From: Planctomycetota bacterium
GTDB lineage: Bacteria; Planctomycetota; UBA1135; JACQFD01
Length of the DNA stretch: 64,000 nucleotides
Assembly (NCBI GenBank): GCA_016792805.1
Contig: JAEUHX010000011.1
Location: forward strand, 62,001-126,000
Reading direction: 5' to 3'
The notes beneath the pieces are model-generated. The model saw only the letters and a program-made list of their open reading frames with translations. It did no database searches and was not told where the DNA came from. Shown one piece after another: positions 26,071 through 36,018 of this stretch; position 1 is the first letter of the stretch, and each line of letters begins with the position of its first letter. The translations under genes were made by a program, and so were the position numbers.

Positions 26071-29048
26071 TGTCCTCTCCTTACTTTCAACAGATCGACA
26101 ATCTGATTCGCAATCGTATCGAGCTGATCCTCGGCGAACCCCGCCACGCGCAAGCGTCTCTTGAGTTGTTTCCTCATCTCGCGCTGCACATCGTCCTTCC
26201 GAGGCCAGTCGACGATCTCGACCTCCTTCGCCACCGACTCCTCGAGCAACGCGGCGAGATCAATCATCTTCGGATTCGGCTCCGCGACCATGTCGGCCTG
26301 CGGCTGCGTGATCAGCCCAAGAATTGCCAGCCCGATCTCGCTCAGCCCGAGCCGCTCGGCCTCGCCGGCACGCCCGCGAATCTCACGAATCATTTGATTT
26401 AATTGTGCCAACGCCTTCGCGGCGTCGATGCGTTTGCGCCGTTGATCGGCTATCAGCTTCTCGAGCCTCTCACGCAGAGAGGTGTAGAACGCCGGGTCTT
26501 CCTCGATCCGGACATGGATCTCGGCGCGCACCGCGTGCTCCATCTCGCTCGCTTTCGCTTCCGGGTCCTTCAGCGCCTCGAGCTTCTCATCGAATTCCGG
26601 CGTCAGGATCGAAACCTCGCGCACCAGCACGTCGACCCGGTGCGCCACGATCGCGTCGGCGATCAGTTGCTTCACCTTGGCGCCGCAATCGGAGATATCG
26701 AGCGCCGCATCGCGGTAGCGCGCGCGCGCCGCCTGCCGAACCAAACCGAGCCAGCTCAGATCCTTGCGATACGGCAGCCCCTTCGGGTCGGGCAGGACCA
26801 TGTCGAGGCTCTCGGCAAAGCGCCGGAACGCCGCGTCGAACTCAGCGCGCACGTCCTCGGGCTCGAGCACCTTCACACATGCCTCGAGGTCATCGCGATT
26901 CTTTACTTTGGCGAAGTACTTGATCGCTGCGGCATGCCGAGCCTGGAGCCGCGGCAGCTCGTCGACCTTCGGCGTCAGCGCTCCCTGCACCTCCTTGGGC
27001 GCGAAGATCTTCAGCGCGTCCTTCAGCGAGCTCGACACACCCCAATAATCGACGACCAGTCCGTAGCTCTTCTGTTCATTTGTGCGATTCACGCGTGCGA
27101 TCGCCTGTAACAAGGTGTGCTCGCGCAGCGGGCTGTCGAGATACATCACTTGCAAGACTGGCGCGTCGAAGCCGGTCAGCAGCATGTCGCACACCACGAG
27201 GATCTGTAGCGGATCCTCGCGGTCGAGAAAGCGCGCCAGCAGCGCCTTGCGAGCCGGTGCGTCGAGGCCGTGTCGGCGCATCCGCTCATCGTCGTCATTA
27301 CTTGTGGAAATCACGAGCGAAGAGGGCGGCGCGTTGAGCCGGTCGAGCGTCTCTTTATAAGTAACTGCGGCCTCGCGGCTGCACGCCACGACCATCGCCT
27401 TGAAGCCATTGGGGCGGATGAACTTCGCAAAGTGGTCCAGCAGGTCGAGCACGATCGTCTCGATGCGCTTCGGCGCGCCGGCGAGCGCCTCCTCGGTCGC
27501 GAATCGCGCCTGAATCATGGCGCGTTCGTCCGGTGTGCGATCGGCGAAGACTCGCGCGAAGAGTTGATCTAGCGTGCTCCCGATGACCTGCAGCTCGGCG
27601 AGCCGACTCTCATAAAAGATCGGCACCGTCGCGCCGTCGGCGACCGCCTGCTCGATCGTGTAGGTGTCGATGTAGTTGCCGAACGTCTGGAGCGTGCTGC
27701 GGTCCTTTTTGTCGATCGGCGTGCCGGTGAACGCGAAGAACGCAGCGTTCGGCAGCGCGTGCCGCATGTTTCCTGCGAGCCCGCCGTATTGCGTGCGGTG
27801 CGCCTCGTCGACAAAGACGAACAGGTTGCTATCCCGGTTGAGCACTGGCGGCGCGGCGCCGGCGTCATCTGCCAGCTCCTGGAACTTCTGCACCGTCGTC
27901 ATGATCGTGCGCCCGGCCCCGGCCTCGAGCAGCCGCCGCAGGTCACGCACGGTCTTCGCGTGGTCCGGATTCGGGTAGCCGCAGGCGCGGAACACCTTGG
28001 TGATCTGCTCGTCGAGGTCACGGCGGTCGCTGACCAGGACGATCGTCGGGTTCTGGTGCGCCGGGTCGCGCTTTAGCTTCAACGCGAGCCAGAGCATCGT
28101 CAGGCTCTTTCCCGAGCCCTGGGTATGCCAGACGACGCCGCCGCGGTCCTCGGGCTTCTTGGCGGTCCGGGCGCGGTGGGCGGCGCTGGTGACGGCGCGG
28201 TGCTGCTGGTAGCGGCAGGTTTTGCGAATCGTGCGGCCGCTGGTCGCGTCGCGTTCGAACGCGACGAACGCCTGCGTCAGGTCGAGCAGCGCCGCCGGCG
28301 CCAGAGTGCCGAACAGCAGGATGTCCTGCGGCGTCGGGTCGCGACCGACGAGCTGCCGCAGCGTGGCGAGCGCCTTCGGCTCGGTGATCTTCCACTCGCC
28401 GAAGTAGCGCGCCGGCGTACCGACGGTGCCAAACCGCGCGCCCTGCCCGCAGGTCGCGACGAGGATCTGTGCGGTGTGGAACAGGTGCGGTGCGCCGAGC
28501 CCGCGAAACCGTTCGCCGAACTCTTGGTATCGCTCGAGCTGCTCGATGCCCTCGTGCAGCCACTTGTCGCCGAGCGTCGGATTCTTGCACTCGACGACGG
28601 CGAGCGGGATGCCGTTCACGTAGACGACGACGTCGGGGATGACGTGCTGCTTCTGGCCCTTGATCTTGAGCTGGCGCGTGACGACGAGGTCGTTGGCCGT
28701 CGGGTTGTCGAAGTCGACGAATCGCACGGTGTGGCTCTTCTTACCGTCGCCGCGGTCCTGCTCGACGGTCATGCCGAAGCACAGCACGGTGTGCGCCTTC
28801 TCGTTCGCCTCGAGCAACGACGCGGCCGGCACGTCGGCGATCGCGCGGACGGCGCGGTGCAGGTTCTCGTCGGAGAGCCAGGGGTTCAACCTGCGCAGCG
28901 AGGCGCACAGGCGGTCAACGAGTACCACGTCGCGGAACGACTCGCGGCCGAGCGCGTCGGCGTCGAGGAACGAGTAGCCGAGCGCCTCGAGCAGTTCGAC
29001 GGCGGGGTCCTCTGACTGGCCTACTTCGTTCCAAGCAGAAGAGGTCAT
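26067..29048 (-). CDS. hsdR: Type I restriction endonuclease subunit R
   Basis: A 993-residue motor/nuclease subunit. The N-terminal nuclease domain has the PD...ECK pattern: Asp139 in VIPDVV, then LAVVECKNPTLG at 149-160. The SF2 translocase follows: Walker A HTQGSGKS at 308-315, DEAH at 414-417 (FVFVDEAHRTQYGG), motif III FTGTPID, and motif VI-like LLQAIARVNRT. The C-terminal helical part anchors it to the HsdM/HsdS core. All key residues are present and the length is normal for the EcoR124-like group, so it should be active. It overlaps hsdS and the YgjP-like gene by 4 bases each. Confidence 0.96.
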   Translation of the reverse strand: MTSSAWNEVGQSEDPAVELLEALGYSFLDADALGRESFRDVVLVDRLCASLRRLNPWLSDENLHRAVRAIADVPAASLLEANEKAHTVLCFGMTVEQDRGDGKKSHTVRFVDFDNPTANDLVVTRQLKIKGQKQHVIPDVVVYVNGIPLAVVECKNPTLGDKWLHEGIEQLERYQEFGERFRGLGAPHLFHTAQILVATCGQGARFGTVGTPARYFGEWKITEPKALATLRQLVGRDPTPQDILLFGTLAPAALLDLTQAFVAFERDATSGRTIRKTCRYQQHRAVTSAAHRARTAKKPEDRGGVVWHTQGSGKSLTMLWLALKLKRDPAHQNPTIVLVSDRRDLDEQITKVFRACGYPNPDHAKTVRDLRRLLEAGAGRTIMTTVQKFQELADDAGAAPPVLNRDSNLFVFVDEAHRTQYGGLAGNMRHALPNAAFFAFTGTPIDKKDRSTLQTFGNYIDTYTIEQAVADGATVPIFYESRLAELQVIGSTLDQLFARVFADRTPDERAMIQARFATEEALAGAPKRIETIVLDLLDHFAKFIRPNGFKAMVVACSREAAVTYKETLDRLNAPPSSLVISTSNDDDERMRRHGLDAPARKALLARFLDREDPLQILVVCDMLLTGFDAPVLQVMYLDSPLREHTLLQAIARVNRTNEQKSYGLVVDYWGVSSSLKDALKIFAPKEVQGALTPKVDELPRLQARHAAAIKYFAKVKNRDDLEACVKVLEPEDVRAEFDAAFRRFAESLDMVLPDPKGLPYRKDLSWLGLVRQAARARYRDAALDISDCGAKVKQLIADAIVAHRVDVLVREVSILTPEFDEKLEALKDPEAKASEMEHAVRAEIHVRIEEDPAFYTSLRERLEKLIADQRRKRIDAAKALAQLNQMIREIRGRAGEAERLGLSEIGLAILGLITQPQADMVAEPNPKMIDLAALLEESVAKEVEIVDWPRKDDVQREMRKQLKRRLRVAGFAEDQLDTIANQIVDLLKVRRGQ

Positions 29049-30251
29049 GCGTCACCCGTGCCGACGCGAACCTCTCCAGAGAGCAGGCTGGTCGAAAGGG
29101 ATGACTTCACGCTTCGGAGTTCCTTGAGCTCCTTGAGCAACGCCGCTCGGTAGGCATCGGAAGACAACAACGCGCTCGCCATCTCGGCCTGCTCCGATGG
29201 CGAAGGCAGCGGGACAGGAATCCGACGGAGGTCCGCCTGATTCAGCTTTGAGCGCGTAGCCGAGTTGATGAACCCGCGGATGTCGCGATGCACCAGCGAG
29301 TAGAAGACCCACTCGCGGACGTTTGGCTCCTTGACGCGAAGGACGTGCGCGTGGTTGTTCACCCAGCACTTGCCGTCCACAAGGTAGGCGATCGGGCGGG
29401 TAGCAAACTCGTCGAAGTAGCCCCCGTCCTCGGCCATCAGCAGCAGTGGTTCGTCGAAGATCCACTCGGAGATGCTGTCAACGGGGCCATTGGCGCCGTA
29501 GTAGGGGAACGGCCCCTGCATGGTCTGCCGTTCCGTGCTGTTCAGCGGTTTGCGTTTGGAATCGAGAACCTCGACGACGCGCTCAAGCGCCTCGATCCTC
29601 CACTCCTGCGGCACCTCGCCGATCTCGCTCTGCTTGAACCGCGAGTGCCGGCCCGGGATGCCGCGCGTCAGCAGTTCCTCGAGCATCGCCTTCTTGACGA
29701 CGTCGAGCTGCGCGATCACGGCCTCGGTCTTCTCGATCTTTTCGTCGACCGAGGACAGGATCGCGGCGATCTTGCGCTGCTCGGCGAGGGGCGGCACGAG
29801 TTGAGGGCGAGCAAGGTAGTCGTTGTATTGGAGGTTCCGAATGCCAGTGGTTGCCTGTTGCAGACGGCTAGTTTCGCCGCGAGCGTGCAGGTCCCAGAGC
29901 GCATAGAAAAGGAACCGGGGGAGGACCTGCTTCGCGTCCGGACGGAGCCGTTGGATGAAGTTGCTGTAGGCAAAGTCGCCGTTGGCCTCGAACAGAGCCA
30001 CTCGGCCGACGGGCTGCTGCGGACCGCCTCCGGACCGCTCCAGCAGGATGTCGCCGACCTCTAGTCGCTTCTGGACTCGCTTCTTCTCCGGGAAGGCCCG
30101 CTTCGCGATATCCGAAAAATCCAGACGGCCATCGTTGCGTAGATTGGTCGATCGCAGAACGGCGATGTCGTCAGTCCCGTTCGAAACGTCACCCCAGAAG
30201 CCCGGAGCGTCGTCGAGTAGCACGTCTTGGAGCGGGCGCAACTGCCATCCC

Positions 30252-30262
<11 letters not shown>
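29045..30262 (-). CDS. hsdS: Type I restriction-modification specificity subunit
   Basis: A 405-residue DNA-recognition subunit with two target-recognition halves. The first starts at APEGWQLRPLQDVL and closes with LVPPLAEQRKIAAILSSVDEKIEKTEAVI; the second starts at IGEVPQEWRIEALERVVEV and closes with PLPSPSEQAEMASALLSSD. The paired PPLAEQRKIA-type motifs and the long helices after each half are the hallmark of HsdS and set the spacing of the two half-sites. The recognised sequence cannot be predicted by eye. The start overlaps the hsdM end by 11 bases. No inverted repeats or partial hsdS copies that would allow phase variation are present. Confidence 0.93.
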
Positions 30263-31829
<1,567 letters not shown>

Positions 31830-32137
31830 GCGCGACGGAGCCTTGGTCTCAAGCGGTGAACGGCAATCCGACCATCGGATCGCCCACGGGATAGGACGGA
31901 TGCCGAAGGCTATCCTCGAATGCGTCCGAATCCACGGGCCAACCTCTTGCGGGGTTTCTCCGCGGAGCGACGCGACGCGCTCTCCATCCGCCCAAGATTC
32001 CTCCGGTCTGACACTTCCCACATTGAGGAATCGGCGGGAATTGAGCAGCGAGGGACGCCGAGCGAAGCGAGGCGGACCCTCGCTGTACGATTCTCCTTCG
32101 ATTTGTAGCGCGCGCGGAGCGCGCGCGCAGAATGATC
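31830..32137. other. Non-coding junction between hsdM and ssrA
   Basis: No gene is supported. It should contain the hsd promoter on the minus strand. Two inverted repeats stand out: 32046-32085 (cagcgaggg ... ccctcgctg with further pairing inside), and the GC block 32108-32128, where gcgcgcgc flanks gga and pairs with itself. Either could terminate read-through from ssrA or be remnants of an insertion end. Confidence 0.55.
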
Positions 32138-32212
32138 GCCGCCTCCACCAATAAAAAGAGCCGGGTCGGTCGCTCTGCGACCGACCCGGCTCTTTTTATT
32201 GGTGGAGGCGGC
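32138..32212. repeat. Perfect 35-bp inverted repeat with 5-base loop at the ssrA 3' end
   Basis: Left arm 32138-32172, loop ctctg 32173-32177, right arm 32178-32212; the arms are exact reverse complements over all 35 positions. The right arm contains the last 13 bases of tmRNA, so the left arm carries an inverted copy of the tmRNA 3' end (gccgcctccacca). The central part doubles as the ssrA terminator. Confidence 0.93.
32153..32191 (-). terminator. Rho-independent terminator of ssrA
   Basis: On the minus strand, just after the tmRNA CCA end, a perfect 14-bp GC-rich stem (agccgggtcggtcg with its complement, 5-base loop) is followed by a run of five T residues. On the plus strand the same stem is also followed by five T residues, so it can act in both directions. 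Confidence 0.88.
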
Positions 32213-32553
32213 GGGAATCGAACCCGCGTCCCAAGCCCGTCCACGACAAGCCTCTACGTGTGTGTTCGGCCGTTCGTTGTGCTCGCCCTCCCGCGGCCCG
32301 ACCGACGGGGCTCAGGAGCGCCAGCCTGGTTCGGTGTCACCCTTTGAGCACCAGGCGGGCTCGCGGGGCCTGCTCCTCGATGGCGTCGGACCGGACCTGA
32401 GGAGCGGGGTCCGGCGACGGGTTGCTTAGTTCTTAAGCAGCCAGAGCGTAGTTGTTGGCATTTCTGCCGGTCCCGGGAAGATTTACGAGGCCAACCGGGG
32501 TCCTCGACACGCCACTCGTCGCATCCGACGCTCGGTCGAAACCGATCGCCCCC
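32200..32553 (-). ncRNA. ssrA: Transfer-messenger RNA (tmRNA)
   Basis: 354 nt. The 5' end reads ggggg cg followed by the conserved ggtttcgac loop; the 3' end has ggacgcgggttcgattccc and ...cctccacca with encoded CCA. The 5' ggggg cg pairs over 7 bp with cgcctcc, forming the alanine-type acceptor stem. The tag frame lies at 32433-32459 and ends in a stop: the readable tag is ANNYALAA (or a slightly longer form if the resume codon lies upstream), ending in the ALAA degron. tmRNA rescues stalled ribosomes together with SmpB, whose gene is only 650 bp away on the same strand. The 3' end borders the restriction island. Confidence 0.96.
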
Positions 32554-32564
32554 GCGACGCCTTC

Positions 32565-32592
32565 ATCATCGGCCGCATTCGCGGGTCCACAA
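32565..32592 (-). promoter_or_regulatory. Candidate sigma-70-type promoter of ssrA
   Basis: On the minus strand ttgtgg (32587-32592) and gatgat (32565-32570) are separated by 16 bases and lie 12 bases or more upstream of the mature 5' end, which RNase P would trim. Both boxes match the consensus only partly. Confidence 0.3.
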
Positions 32593-32691
32593 GGGGGGAC
32601 GCCGAGCCGTCTTCCGACAAGCCCCGCGCGCTGCGCTGCCGGCGCGCACTGCCGTTGCTCGCTGCGAGGAGGTCGCCGTACAGGAAAGCCC

Positions 32692-33210
32692 ATGGCGAAC
32701 ATTCCGCGCGTCGCGAAAAGCGAGATCCCCGATTTTTATCATTCCGACTACGAGCAGCTCCCCGAAAGCGACGGCCTGACGGCGCTCATGGAGCAGCAGC
32801 GCCTTTGGTCGGAGCTGCTCGCGGGCATTCCCGATGGGCGCGGGTCGTATCGCTACGCCGCCGAGAAGTGGACTCTCCGGGAGGTCATTGGACATGTGAG
32901 CGACGCCGAGCGCGTGTTCGCCTATCGGCTGCTGCGCATCGCGCGGGGCGATAGCACACCGCTCGCCCCGTTCGACGAGAACGCCTACGTGCCGCAAGGG
33001 CGATTCGAGCGCCGCGCAATGGGGGACCTGCTGGAAGAGCTCGCACTGGTGCGGGCATCCACGCTGGCGCTCGTGAAGCCGCTCGACGCCGAGCAGCTCG
33101 GCCGCTTCGGCACGGCGAGCGGCCGGCCCACTTCGGCAAGCGGGCTCGCATGGCTCATCGCCGCCCATCAGCGCCACCACCGCGTGCTCGTCGCCGAGCG
33201 CTATCTGTGA
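32692..33210 (+). CDS. DinB-family protein
   Basis: A 172-residue four-helix protein of the DinB/YfiT type: SYRYAAEKWTLREVIGHVSDAERVFAYRLLR carries the first metal-binding histidine, and IAAHQRHHRVLVAERYL supplies the C-terminal HxxH pair. These proteins bind a divalent metal; many are thiol-dependent transferases or of unknown role. The ATG at 32692 has AGGAAAG upstream. The N-terminal NIPRVAKSEIPDFYHSDYEQLPESDGL is longer than usual but matches the subgroup. The gene's 3' end overlaps the convergent smpB by 10 bases, so it sits between the two trans-translation genes. Confidence 0.85.
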   Translation: MANIPRVAKSEIPDFYHSDYEQLPESDGLTALMEQQRLWSELLAGIPDGRGSYRYAAEKWTLREVIGHVSDAERVFAYRLLRIARGDSTPLAPFDENAYVPQGRFERRAMGDLLEELALVRASTLALVKPLDAEQLGRFGTASGRPTSASGLAWLIAAHQRHHRVLVAERYL

Positions 33211-33683
33211 GATTTGATGCGCACTTTCATCGCCTGCGCCACTTCCCGCTTCGCTTCGCGATCGCGGATCGCCTGACGCTCGTCGCCGTGGGTTCGCCCT
33301 TTCACGAGCGCGATCTCGAGCTTGGCGCGTCCCCCCTTGAAGTAGAGGCGCAGGGGCACGCAGGTGCGCCCTTTGGTCTGCAGCGATTTGTCAATTTCGT
33401 CGATTTGTGCACGATGCAATAATAGCTTGCGCGGCCGTTTGTCCTCGTGGTTCGCATAGCCGCCGTGGTCGTAGGGCGGAATCGAAGAGTCGAGGATCCA
33501 GGCCTCGCCATCGCGCACGCGCACGAAGGACCCCTCGAGGTTGCAGTGCTTTGCGCGCAGCTGCTTCACCTCGGAGCCGACGAGCGCCATCCCAGCCTCG
33601 TAGCGGTCCAGAATGTCGTAGCGCAACTTCGCCTTGCGGTTCGTTGCGATGGTGTCGGTGTCGGGAGTCTTGGGCTGCGCCAT
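33201..33683 (-). CDS. smpB: SsrA-binding protein SmpB
   Basis: A 160-residue protein with the full SmpB pattern: NRKAKLRYDILDRYEAGMALVGSEVKQLR (partly), FVRVRDGEAWILDSSIPPYDHGGYANHE, RPRKLLLHRAQIDEI, TCVPLRLYFKGGRAKLEIALVKGR and a basic C-terminal tail that inserts into the mRNA channel. SmpB binds the tRNA-like part of tmRNA and brings it to stalled ribosomes. The location, two positions from ssrA and on the same strand, fits the pair. The C-terminal tail (REAKREVAQAMKVRIKSHR) is as long as in typical homologues. Confidence 0.96.
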   Translation of the reverse strand: MAQPKTPDTDTIATNRKAKLRYDILDRYEAGMALVGSEVKQLRAKHCNLEGSFVRVRDGEAWILDSSIPPYDHGGYANHEDKRPRKLLLHRAQIDEIDKSLQTKGRTCVPLRLYFKGGRAKLEIALVKGRTHGDERQAIRDREAKREVAQAMKVRIKSHR

Positions 33684-33779
33684 GGAACTCCCTCAGCCTA
33701 CTCTCGACGGCGGTGGCTTCTGGAAGCGGGCTCTAGAAAAGGGGAAGCCTTCCCGCCAGACTTCTCGCCCCAATCCCGT

Positions 33780-33866
33780 GCCGAAGTGGCGGAATTGGCA
33801 GACGCGCTAGATTCAGGGTCTAGTGTCCTCACGGACGTGCAGGTTCAACTCCTGTCTTCGGCACCA
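33780..33866 (+). tRNA. trnL: tRNA-Leu (anticodon CAG)
   Basis: Full type II tRNA: acceptor gccgaag/cttcggc, anticodon stem ctaga/tctag with loop ttcaggg giving CAG, a long variable arm (tgtcctcacggacg), T arm ggttcaactcc and encoded CCA. Confidence 0.96.
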
Positions 33867-33910
33867 CTCGCGCTCGTGAAGCAGCGCACGGGATGAAGCT
33901 CAGGGAGAGT

Positions 33911-33989
33911 CGCAGCGAGTTCCGCAGCGAGTTCCGCAGCGAGTTCCGCAGCGAGTTCCACAGCGAGATCCGCAGTGAGATCCGCAGCG
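33911..33989. repeat. Tandem 12-bp repeats after tRNA-Leu
   Basis: Four identical units of cgcagcgagttc (33911-33958) followed by two diverged units (cacagcgagatc, cgcagtgagatc) and a partial seventh. They lie in the 135-bp gap between tRNA-Leu and the stress-protein gene. The unit length of 12 keeps any reading frame, but I see no gene here. Confidence 0.88.
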
Positions 33990-34001
33990 ACCCACGCGCC
34001 T

Positions 34002-34820
34002 TCAACGCGCGTCGGAAGGCGCCGCGGCCCCATGGGGCCTTCGCAACACGAGAACCGAAGTTGCGAGCTGTAACAAAATCCGCTCGGTGACATCTTCCCG
34101 GAGCCAGCGCGAGCCTTCCGGAGATCGCGTCTCACCGATGACGACCAGATCGCACGCGAGCGAGTCCGCTTCCCTCACAACCTCGTCAACCACGAGCCCT
34201 TCTCGGATGCGGAGCGCACAGCGATGGCGCAGCGGCTGGAACGCTTCCAGCACGCGCAGCGACGGCTTCCAAGTCGGCCCGCTCGCCCCCTCGCCCTCAG
34301 TCGCACCCTGGATGCGCACCTCGGAGGCGACATGCAGAAGCGTCGCCCCGGCGCCGAGCGCCTGCGCCAGCTCGACCGTTTGCTCTGCGACACGTTCTGT
34401 AAGATCGCCCCCCGAGAGGCATCCGAGCACATGGCCGACGCGCGCCGGCGGACGTCGCGCGACCAGCACATCGGAGTTTACTTGTCGCACCACGGTGGCA
34501 ATCCGCGAGCCGCGCAGCATGCGCTGAATGGCGTTGCGCCCCGCCGGCGGCACGATGACGAGGTCGGGTGATTGGGCGCGCGCTTGAGCCACGAGGGCGG
34601 CCTCCGCCGGCCCCGGACGCGCTTGGGTTGTGCAGGGGACTCCCTGTGCGGCGATGGGGGCCGCCATCCGCTCGAGGAGATCCGGCGCGGCCCGAAGATC
34701 CTCCTCGGTGGCGAGCACGGTCAGGCTCTCGATCACTTTGGGCGCCAGCAGGCACGCAGCGCCGAGCGCCCACTCGCCTCGGGGACTTGGATCGGCATAG
34801 AGAAGCGCGCGGCGCCTCAC
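34002..34820 (-). CDS. Universal stress protein with two Usp domains
   Basis: A 272-residue protein made of two tandem UspA-like domains. The first (1-125) begins RRALLYADPSPRGEWAL and ends DLVIVPPAGRNAIQRMLRGSRIATVVRQVNSDVLVAR; the second (about 126-265) ends LACDLVVIGETRSPEG then ILLQLATSVLVLRRP. The G-x2-G-x9-G(S/T) ATP-binding pattern is only partly kept in each. Usp proteins help survival under stress; here the start overlaps the transporter stop by 4 bases, suggesting regulation of or by that transporter. The ATG at 34820 is fixed by this overlap. Confidence 0.85.
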   Translation of the reverse strand: MRRRALLYADPSPRGEWALGAACLLAPKVIESLTVLATEEDLRAAPDLLERMAAPIAAQGVPCTTQARPGPAEAALVAQARAQSPDLVIVPPAGRNAIQRMLRGSRIATVVRQVNSDVLVARRPPARVGHVLGCLSGGDLTERVAEQTVELAQALGAGATLLHVASEVRIQGATEGEGASGPTWKPSLRVLEAFQPLRHRCALRIREGLVVDEVVREADSLACDLVVIGETRSPEGSRWLREDVTERILLQLATSVLVLRRPHGAAAPSDAR

Positions 34821-35869
34821 GGAGCAACCCTCGAGAGGATCAGCAGAGCGGCTGGAAGCGCGAAAAGTAGCACCACAAAAACGACCAATGCTCCGAGGTG
34901 CGCCGTGGCGCGCCGGGCGAGGCCGTCTACGAGCCGCTCATACCGATGTGGTATTACAAAAACAAGCGGCAGCGAAAATGTGAATACCGTACTCATCAAG
35001 AGAGCAACGATCCGCACCGCATCGGGATGTCCAACGAGGGCGCCAGCGAAAAGCGTATCGATGAACGTCGTGACGTTGGCGCCCATCATGTAGGGAAAGA
35101 GATTCTCTCGTCGAACGTAACCTTTCGCAGCGAGCGGGACGAGTATCGAGATGGACACCGACACCGACATGGTGATGGAGGTGACGGCAAGCCCGACGAC
35201 GAACATGACCCAAGGGCGATAGATCGCTCCCGCGGCGAGCCCTTTCGAGAGCTTCGTTTCCGTGACATCGGGGAGTGCGCCGTCGAAGGTCTTGAGCGCT
35301 CCGAGCAGCGTCAGCACTCCCGCCACGAAGAGCACCCATCGCGGGAGGTACTGCGCGGCGAGGTCGGCGACCGGCCCCGCGAACCACGAGACGACCGACT
35401 TCAGCGCAGCGCCCTCGAGCTGGAGGTCGCGCCACCAACCTTCCATGAGAGCGTGATCCGCGATGGCGAAGGCCGGCAGGTAGACCGTCGCTGTCACAAG
35501 AATGGCTGACACGCCGACGTAGGCGCTCCGCTGCTCTCGCCGCTTCGACCGGAGATCATCGATGGCGCCGAGCAGAAGGACGACGAAGGAGGCGCCGAGC
35601 CTCGAGCCAACGATCATGGCGAGGCTCTCGCGCGGGCTCAGGGATCCGGCGGCCAGAAGCGAGAGAGCGATGGCCGCCACCGGAGATCCGCTCAACACCA
35701 CACACGCAAAGAGCCAGCCGAAGCCGAGCGAGCCCGCCACGCCCCGCACTCCGAGGTCGCGCAACGTTGTGCCAAACCCAGCCGCTCCGCGCTTCAGCAA
35801 CTCCAGCGCGAGGAGCAGCAGTGCCACACCCACGAAGAGCGCGAGCACGCGGCGGAGAAAGACCGGCAT
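34817..35869 (-). CDS. Na/Pi-cotransporter-type membrane protein
   Basis: A 350-residue protein with about eight membrane spans. Two inverted-topology motif regions typical of the Na/Pi cotransporter (NptA/PF02690) family are visible: LSGSPVAAIALSLLAAGSLSPRESLAMIVGSRLG and SVSISILVPLAAKGYVRRENLFPYMMGANVTTFIDTL when read in parts, where the Ser/Gly-rich stretches form the substrate path. Most members import phosphate with sodium. No C-terminal PhoU-like domain is attached. It is the first gene of a two-gene unit with the Usp protein. Exact substrate is uncertain. Confidence 0.8.
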   Translation of the reverse strand: MPVFLRRVLALFVGVALLLLALELLKRGAAGFGTTLRDLGVRGVAGSLGFGWLFACVVLSGSPVAAIALSLLAAGSLSPRESLAMIVGSRLGASFVVLLLGAIDDLRSKRREQRSAYVGVSAILVTATVYLPAFAIADHALMEGWWRDLQLEGAALKSVVSWFAGPVADLAAQYLPRWVLFVAGVLTLLGALKTFDGALPDVTETKLSKGLAAGAIYRPWVMFVVGLAVTSITMSVSVSISILVPLAAKGYVRRENLFPYMMGANVTTFIDTLFAGALVGHPDAVRIVALLMSTVFTFSLPLVFVIPHRYERLVDGLARRATAHLGALVVFVVLLFALPAALLILSRVAP

Positions 35870-36018
35870 CGGCGGGGCGGTAGTAGAGGCTTCCAGGGGC
35901 GACGGAGCGAGGTGCGAGATGCGGCTTCGGACTCCATCGGCGCGCCGAGAGCGGGGCGCTGAAGGGTCCCGTCGTCGCGAGGTGCCTGCGCGCTCGCTAG
36001 GCTTCGAGGCTTCCGACC

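Noticed and set aside
33911..33989. CRISPR-like array
   Set aside because: Units are contiguous 12-mers with no spacers and no cas genes are nearby.
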